From Alteromonadaceae bacterium (lineage in GTDB: Bacteria; Pseudomonadota; Gammaproteobacteria; Enterobacterales; Alteromonadaceae): a DNA stretch of 64,000 nucleotides. Each line of letters begins with the position of its first letter. Position 1 is the stretch's first letter. A model generated the notes under the pieces. It had not been told where the DNA came from and ran no database searches. It saw only the letters and a program-made list of their open reading frames with translations. The position numbers and the translations under genes are program-made. Positions 59,624 to 64,000 of the stretch are shown piece after piece. The DNA lies in assembly GCA_013216015.1 (NCBI GenBank), contig JABSOI010000014.1, positions 62,001 to 126,000 of the forward strand, written 5' to 3'.

Positions 59624-62551
59624 ATGAGTAATAAAATGGTAAATAAATCCGAAACAGAAGTTCTTTTACCACCGAAAAATGTAGAAGTTTTTACAACCGC
59701 CTGCGATTATTGTATCACAGGTTGCGGTTATAAAGTGTATCGATGGCCTGTTGGTGAAAGTGGTAAGCCTACACCAGAAGGCAATGCATTTAATGCATTA
59801 TATCCTGTTGGACCATTATCCGGACAGTGGATAAGCGAAAATCAGCATAATGTGGTAGATGTTGACGGTAAAAAGCATAATGTTGTAATTGTTGCTGATA
59901 AAGATACCAAAGTTGTTAACGTTGGAGGGGATCACAGTATTCGTGGCGGAACAATCGCCAAAAAATGTTATAACCCTGATAGTCCAACGAAAGACCGCCT
60001 GAAATATCCTCAAGTGAGGATTAATGGTAAGTTGGAGCGCATTTCTTGGGATGATGCTATTGATATAATGGCAGAAATTTCAAATTACACCATTGAAAAA
60101 TATGGTGTATCAAGTTGGGCAATGAAAATGTTTTCCTATCAGTACTGGGAAAATACTCACGCTCTTACAAAACTTGCATTCCAAGGTGTACAAACACCTG
60201 CTTGGGCTGTGCATGACCAACCTACAGGGCATGGTCCAGATACTCCAGGTATGTCTGATGCGGGCATTGATAACTTTTCCGCTTGTTATGAAGATTGGTC
60301 TTTAGCGGATGTACTCTTCATAGCTGGCACAGATCCGTTCGAATCAAAAACAATAATTTTTAACGAATGGATCCTTCCAGCCATGCGTAGAGGCATGAAA
60401 GTTATTACTGTTATGCCTCGCAAAACGGCCGGTGTAGCTTATGCGGAAAAGCTTGGTGGACTTTATCTAGAAATCAATCCGGGTACTGATACTCTGTTAT
60501 TAAATGCTATGGCGCGGATCATTGTTGAAAACGGTTGGGAAGACAGTGAATTTGTAAATAAGTGGATTAATAATCGTGCTGAACTTGATCAAGAAGTATT
60601 TCAAGCCGATGGTTTTGACGATTATAAGCGGTGGGTCACCACATACAAATATGCGGAATTAGATATTGCGGTTGAAAAAACCGGAATTTCAGCTGAAGAC
60701 ATATACAAAGCAGCTGAAATGTTAGCAAGACCAAATGAAGATGGAAGTCGTAAAAAAGCGTCTTTCGGATTTGAAAAAGGGCTGTATTGGTCAAATAACT
60801 ATGCCAATACTGCTGCAATTACTGCTTTAGGTTTGATCTGTGGAGCTGGTAACCGTCCGGGGCAAGTTATATCTCGTTTTGGTGGTCATCAACGTGGCAT
60901 GATGCCAGGTGGTCACTACCCTGAGCATTTAGCTCCAGAGAAGTTTCCAGGCTGGAAGAAACAAGGTATAGATCTGGATCGTTGGGTTGAAGAAGGTAAA
61001 GCAAAATTTGTTTGGGTAGTTGGTACAACTTGGATTCAAGCTATGACTGCTTCAAAACGATTAAAAGACAAAATACATAATCTAACCAGTGGCCATACCT
61101 ATCAGCCATCCAAGTTAGATAAAGATCATATTATTGAAACTTTCAAGCAGCGCATGGATAACGATGGCATGGTGATGGTAGATCAAGATATCTACCCGGT
61201 AAAACCCATTAATACTGAGCTTGCCGATATAGTATTGCCTGCATCAGGCTGGGGGGAAGAAGATCTGACCCGTGCTAATGGTGAAAGGAGGATCCGTCTT
61301 TATTCCAAATTTAATGATTCACCAGGTGAATCTTTACCTGATTGGAAGATTGCTGCAATGTTTGCAAAGCGCATGGGGTATAGCGGTTTTGACTGGAAAG
61401 ACAGTAATGAAGTTTTTGAAGATGCGGCATTTTATAATAAAAATAGACGCACCAGTTATGTTGCTTTAGTTGAATATGCCCGTAAGCATGGTCGTCGTGC
61501 ACACGAACTATTACGAGATATGGGAACTACTGGTATCCAGGCACCTGTTCGTTGGGAAGATGGCAAATTGGTCGGTACCAAGCGTTTACATGATTCTACT
61601 TTAAGAACTGGAACTCCAACAGGCTTAACAGCTATAAACCCCTCTTGGTTACGTAAGTTTAAAACTAAAACAGGACGCGCAAACCTGCTTAAAGCAAACT
61701 GGGAAATGTTTGGTGATTATTGGGAGTTTATGAAACCTAGAGAAAATGAACTTTGGGTAACCACAGGGAGAATTAATGAATTATGGCAGTCAGGTTTTGA
61801 TGATCAAATGCGTCGACCGTATATTAAAGAACGCTGGCCTGACAATTGGCTTGAGATCCATCCCGAAGATGCCAAGGTTCGTGGTATAGAAAGTGGCGAT
61901 CGTGTTTTGATTTCAAACGATAGGATCCCTATTGAAATAGGTGGTTATTCGAAAAGTGAACAGGATCGTAAAGTCAGAGGTGTAGTGCCATTACAAGCAA
62001 ATGCAGATATAGATGAAGTTGATTTGCTTGCTCAAGTTGTTGATCACCAGCATGTTACAACTGATGGGATCAGAGCTAGTGGTATGGGTAATCCAGACAT
62101 TATTGAATCAGATGAGTTGTTGATGACGATGGACCCTGTAGAGCGACCATTAAGGAACAAACCCACTGATAGTAACAATGCATCAATTCCAGATGACCCG
62201 GATGCCGATCCAATAATGAAACATCTGGAATCTGCAATTGGCATGAAATGGGAAGATGTCAAGCCTATGACTTTTGGTGAAATGCAAAAAAATGGCTATA
62301 TCGAGCTGGAAAGTGCCAGTTTTGAAGCTGTTGCGATAGTGACAGATGCAGTAAAAAAAGGCGTGTCTTTTACTTATTTTAATTTGCCATCGTCTGTAGG
62401 TGCAACGAATTCACTCGCTGGCAGGGTTTTAGATCCAGTAAGTCAAAGACCTAGATATAAATTAGCTCGTGGTGAAGTTAAAAAAATTGGTGAATCGGAA
62501 TATAAACATTCATTAGCGCAAATGAGCTTTAAGTCGAGAAATATTGTTTAG
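59624..62551 (+). CDS. Molybdopterin oxidoreductase large subunit, AioA/IdrA family
   Basis: 975 residues, longer than the roughly 830 typical of AioA. The N-terminal cluster motif is C27-x2-C30-x3-C34 (CDYCITGCGYKVYRW), with Ser105 (DHSIRGG) where a fourth Cys would be, predicting [3Fe-4S]. No Ser/Cys/SeCys ligand to Mo is evident, as in AioA. Compared with A. faecalis AioA (His195, Glu203, Arg419, His423), I align His197, Arg418 and His422 (SRFGGHQRG), but Glu203 falls on Pro205 (HDQPTGHGP). It lacks its own signal and is expected to be co-exported with the Rieske subunit. It may be arsenite oxidase-like, iodate reductase-like or new. The extra length is mainly C-terminal. Confidence 0.88.
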   Translation: MSNKMVNKSETEVLLPPKNVEVFTTACDYCITGCGYKVYRWPVGESGKPTPEGNAFNALYPVGPLSGQWISENQHNVVDVDGKKHNVVIVADKDTKVVNVGGDHSIRGGTIAKKCYNPDSPTKDRLKYPQVRINGKLERISWDDAIDIMAEISNYTIEKYGVSSWAMKMFSYQYWENTHALTKLAFQGVQTPAWAVHDQPTGHGPDTPGMSDAGIDNFSACYEDWSLADVLFIAGTDPFESKTIIFNEWILPAMRRGMKVITVMPRKTAGVAYAEKLGGLYLEINPGTDTLLLNAMARIIVENGWEDSEFVNKWINNRAELDQEVFQADGFDDYKRWVTTYKYAELDIAVEKTGISAEDIYKAAEMLARPNEDGSRKKASFGFEKGLYWSNNYANTAAITALGLICGAGNRPGQVISRFGGHQRGMMPGGHYPEHLAPEKFPGWKKQGIDLDRWVEEGKAKFVWVVGTTWIQAMTASKRLKDKIHNLTSGHTYQPSKLDKDHIIETFKQRMDNDGMVMVDQDIYPVKPINTELADIVLPASGWGEEDLTRANGERRIRLYSKFNDSPGESLPDWKIAAMFAKRMGYSGFDWKDSNEVFEDAAFYNKNRRTSYVALVEYARKHGRRAHELLRDMGTTGIQAPVRWEDGKLVGTKRLHDSTLRTGTPTGLTAINPSWLRKFKTKTGRANLLKANWEMFGDYWEFMKPRENELWVTTGRINELWQSGFDDQMRRPYIKERWPDNWLEIHPEDAKVRGIESGDRVLISNDRIPIEIGGYSKSEQDRKVRGVVPLQANADIDEVDLLAQVVDHQHVTTDGIRASGMGNPDIIESDELLMTMDPVERPLRNKPTDSNNASIPDDPDADPIMKHLESAIGMKWEDVKPMTFGEMQKNGYIELESASFEAVAIVTDAVKKGVSFTYFNLPSSVGATNSLAGRVLDPVSQRPRYKLARGEVKKIGESEYKHSLAQMSFKSRNIV

Positions 62552-62640
62552 TTTATAAATTACAGCAGTAACTGATCTTTGTTTAATTGCATCAGGCTTT
62601 TTCAATGGTTGCTGTTTAATTTCATGAAGGAAATAGAAAA

Positions 62641-63018
62641 ATGAAAATCCAACAATTAGCTCTGTGCACAGCTTTTTTCTTGGCTTTAGTATACGGTATT
62701 CCTGCCTCAGCTACAGATAAAAAGAAACTGGATAAGAGTCTTGAAACACCGGATTTATTACTGTTCGGTTCTGAAAAAATAAAGAAAACGGGTTTAGATA
62801 AAAAAAAGATCACTATTGAACAAAGCAAGTTGTCAGTAACTAAACCAGATCTTCTGGAAGTAGAATTGAAAGAAGAGCTGAAATCAGTAAAAGGAAATAA
62901 AAAGGTTAAACACAGTGAAATTAACCTTAAAAATTTAAAGAAAAACAAACAGAAAAAAGTTAAAAAATTCTCAGATACTTTGATAACTGAAGATCCTATT
63001 TTGGAAATACTTGATTAG
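62641..63018 (+). CDS. Small lysine-rich exported protein, unknown function
   Basis: 125 residues. A clear signal peptide (MKIQQLALCTAFFLALVYG, cleavage near ASA-T) is followed by a highly charged, Lys-rich and Leu-rich mature part with no cysteine, heme motif (CxxCH) or metal site. KKNKQKKVKK near the end is strongly basic; the tail ITEDPILEILD is acidic. GAAGGA precedes the ATG. It lies 89 bases after the molybdopterin gene and is probably co-transcribed. I do not recognise the family. It may act as a periplasmic chaperone or scaffold, which is a guess. Confidence 0.75.
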   Translation: MKIQQLALCTAFFLALVYGIPASATDKKKLDKSLETPDLLLFGSEKIKKTGLDKKKITIEQSKLSVTKPDLLEVELKEELKSVKGNKKVKHSEINLKNLKKNKQKKVKKFSDTLITEDPILEILD

Positions 63019-63112
63019 CTGACGTGGTACTTAGCTGACTGATATTAATATACAAATAAAACAGCCTTGCTTGAATGTGATGGTGTTGTATTTATATGGA
63101 GCCTTACTCACA

Positions 63113-64000
63113 ATGAAATACCTTTATACAAAAATAACAATTACAACAATTTTATCTGCTTCAGCTTTTATAACTCAGGCAAAATCAACTATAGGTGGAG
63201 TAGTATTCACTAATAGTTATGTTCAGCAGTATACGGATGTTAATGGAGACACAGTAACTTTAACCAAACTGGAAGTTGCAGACAATTCTCGTTTCAGAGT
63301 GAAATGGGATAATGAAGATAATGTTAGTATGTATATTGAAATGGCACTGCGTGATGATGAAGATAAAGATTCTCTACGTCATGCTTATGGAAAATGGGAC
63401 ATTAGTGAAACAAGCCAGTTATTGGCTGGTCAAACATCAACACCTTTTGCACCATTAAATCCTTCAGTTGCTATGGTACACAATTCAGGGCAAGGTTATG
63501 GTAACGTATCACCAAGCAGACCTTCTCAAATCCGTTATACCTATAAATTTTTAAATCGTCAGGGAGCTTTGGCAGTGGCACTGGTTGATCCTAATAAAGG
63601 TTCAACCCCAAGTACCAATGATGATGATGAAACTGTTGTTGGACAGCGTGATGGTAAAATGCCTCGTTTAGATGTTGGTATGGCTTATAGTACTTTCAAC
63701 TGGCAAATATTTCCTAGTTTTTTCTATCATGATCAAAGCTATACTGATGGTGAAAACCTGACCTCTTACGGTGTATCGCTCGGTGGTAAAACAGCTTCAG
63801 GCCCTGTCGTCTTTTCAGCAGAAATTGGCGGCGGTAAAAACTGGGGCAATACCAAAATGTCTCTATCCGGCTCAGAAGCAGGTAACAATGCCGGTGCTAT
63901 TTATGATAGTGAAGGGCACTTAGTACAAGATAATGATAATTTAGGTTATTGGATAGATGCAGGTTATCGGTTTACTTATGGAGAGTTACAAGGCGTTGCT
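63113..64000 (+). CDS. Outer-membrane porin-like protein (3' end outside window)
   Basis: The frame is open from ATG 63113 to the window edge, 296 residues. A signal peptide (MKYLYTKITITTILSASAFI, cleavage near TQA-K) is followed by alternating beta-strand sequence: aromatic girdle residues such as SFFYHDQSYTDG, glycine-rich turns, and short strands typical of a barrel (RFRVKWDNEDNVSMYIEMAL; IRYTYKFL). Similarity is to general or phosphate-selective (OprO/P, DcaP) porins. The position behind the AioBA-like genes suggests it may pass the oxyanion substrate. The ribosome binding site is weak (GGAG about 14 bases away). Confidence 0.78.
   Translation, partial: MKYLYTKITITTILSASAFITQAKSTIGGVVFTNSYVQQYTDVNGDTVTLTKLEVADNSRFRVKWDNEDNVSMYIEMALRDDEDKDSLRHAYGKWDISETSQLLAGQTSTPFAPLNPSVAMVHNSGQGYGNVSPSRPSQIRYTYKFLNRQGALAVALVDPNKGSTPSTNDDDETVVGQRDGKMPRLDVGMAYSTFNWQIFPSFFYHDQSYTDGENLTSYGVSLGGKTASGPVVFSAEIGGGKNWGNTKMSLSGSEAGNNAGAIYDSEGHLVQDNDNLGYWIDAGYRFTYGELQGVA

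Noticed and set aside
59624-62551. Firm naming of the large subunit as arsenite oxidase or iodate reductase
   Set aside because: The active-site substitution argues against AioA, but no IdrP-type peroxidase genes are visible and no alignment could be run, so no symbol is given.
62622-62948. Minus-strand open frame opposite the Lys-rich small protein
   Set aside because: Phe/Leu/Ser-rich composition expected from the complement of a Lys-rich gene; the plus strand has a signal peptide and ribosome binding site.

Overview
The window looks like chromosome from an AT-rich marine gammaproteobacterium of the Alteromonadales, most like Colwellia or Thalassotalea (family Colwelliaceae). This rests on recognisable protein families and on conserved gene blocks (lptD-surA-pdxA-rsmA-apaG-apaH; pilA-B-C-D-coaE-zapD beside nadC-ampD-ampE; pdhR-aceE-aceF-lpdA), together with many short palindromic intergenic repeats. 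Genus is an inference. No tRNA, rRNA, CRISPR array, intact transposase or prophage gene was seen.

Layout. 1-5.7 kb: end of a DyP-type peroxidase, argR and mdh (divergent), ispB facing away from rplU-rpmA, then obgE. 5.7-8.0 kb: an accessory patch holding a decayed AAA ATPase/DUF234-type gene (one nonsense codon and at least three frameshifts), a cluster of a 17-38 base repeat, and a second copy of the first 26 bases around the folA start. 8.0-17.8 kb: folA, a methyl-accepting chemotaxis protein, and the minus-strand block lptD-surA-pdxA-rsmA-apaG-apaH. 18-20.8 kb: amgK-murU-like cell-wall recycling genes and djlA. 20.8-31.1 kb: a DUF3530 protein, rluA, rapA, a PIN-PhoH ATPase and a large hybrid histidine kinase. 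31.1-42 kb: zapD, coaE, type IV pilus genes pilD/C/B/A, nadC, a membrane-anchored retropepsin-like protease, ampD and ampE. 42-49.3 kb: the pyruvate dehydrogenase cluster pdhR-aceE-aceF-lpdA with a PdhR operator in front of pdhR. 49.5-57.4 kb: a lipoprotein M1 aminopeptidase, a small lipoprotein, proA and acnB. 57.4-64 kb: a Ycf48-like BNR-repeat protein and, divergent from it, a Rieske plus molybdopterin pair of the arsenite oxidase (AioBA)/iodate reductase (IdrBA) family, followed by a small lysine-rich exported protein and the start of an outer-membrane porin-like gene.

Two things stand out. First, the AioBA-like pair keeps the [3Fe-4S] cysteines, the Rieske ligands and the Tat signal. By my hand alignment, however, it lacks the active-site glutamate of true arsenite oxidase, is long for AioA, and sits with unfamiliar partners rather than a cytochrome c. 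Its substrate is open, with an IdrA-like or undescribed oxyanion activity possible. Second, the intergenic regions carry several different MITE-like or palindromic elements with terminal inverted repeats (about 161-269 bp). One internal module recurs at two loci with compensatory changes in its flanking arms. No element has its own transposase in the window, so they are probably mobilised in trans or are fossils.

Coordinates of starts were adjusted by hand where a ribosome binding site or family length favoured an internal start. All similarity statements come from recognition, not from database searches.
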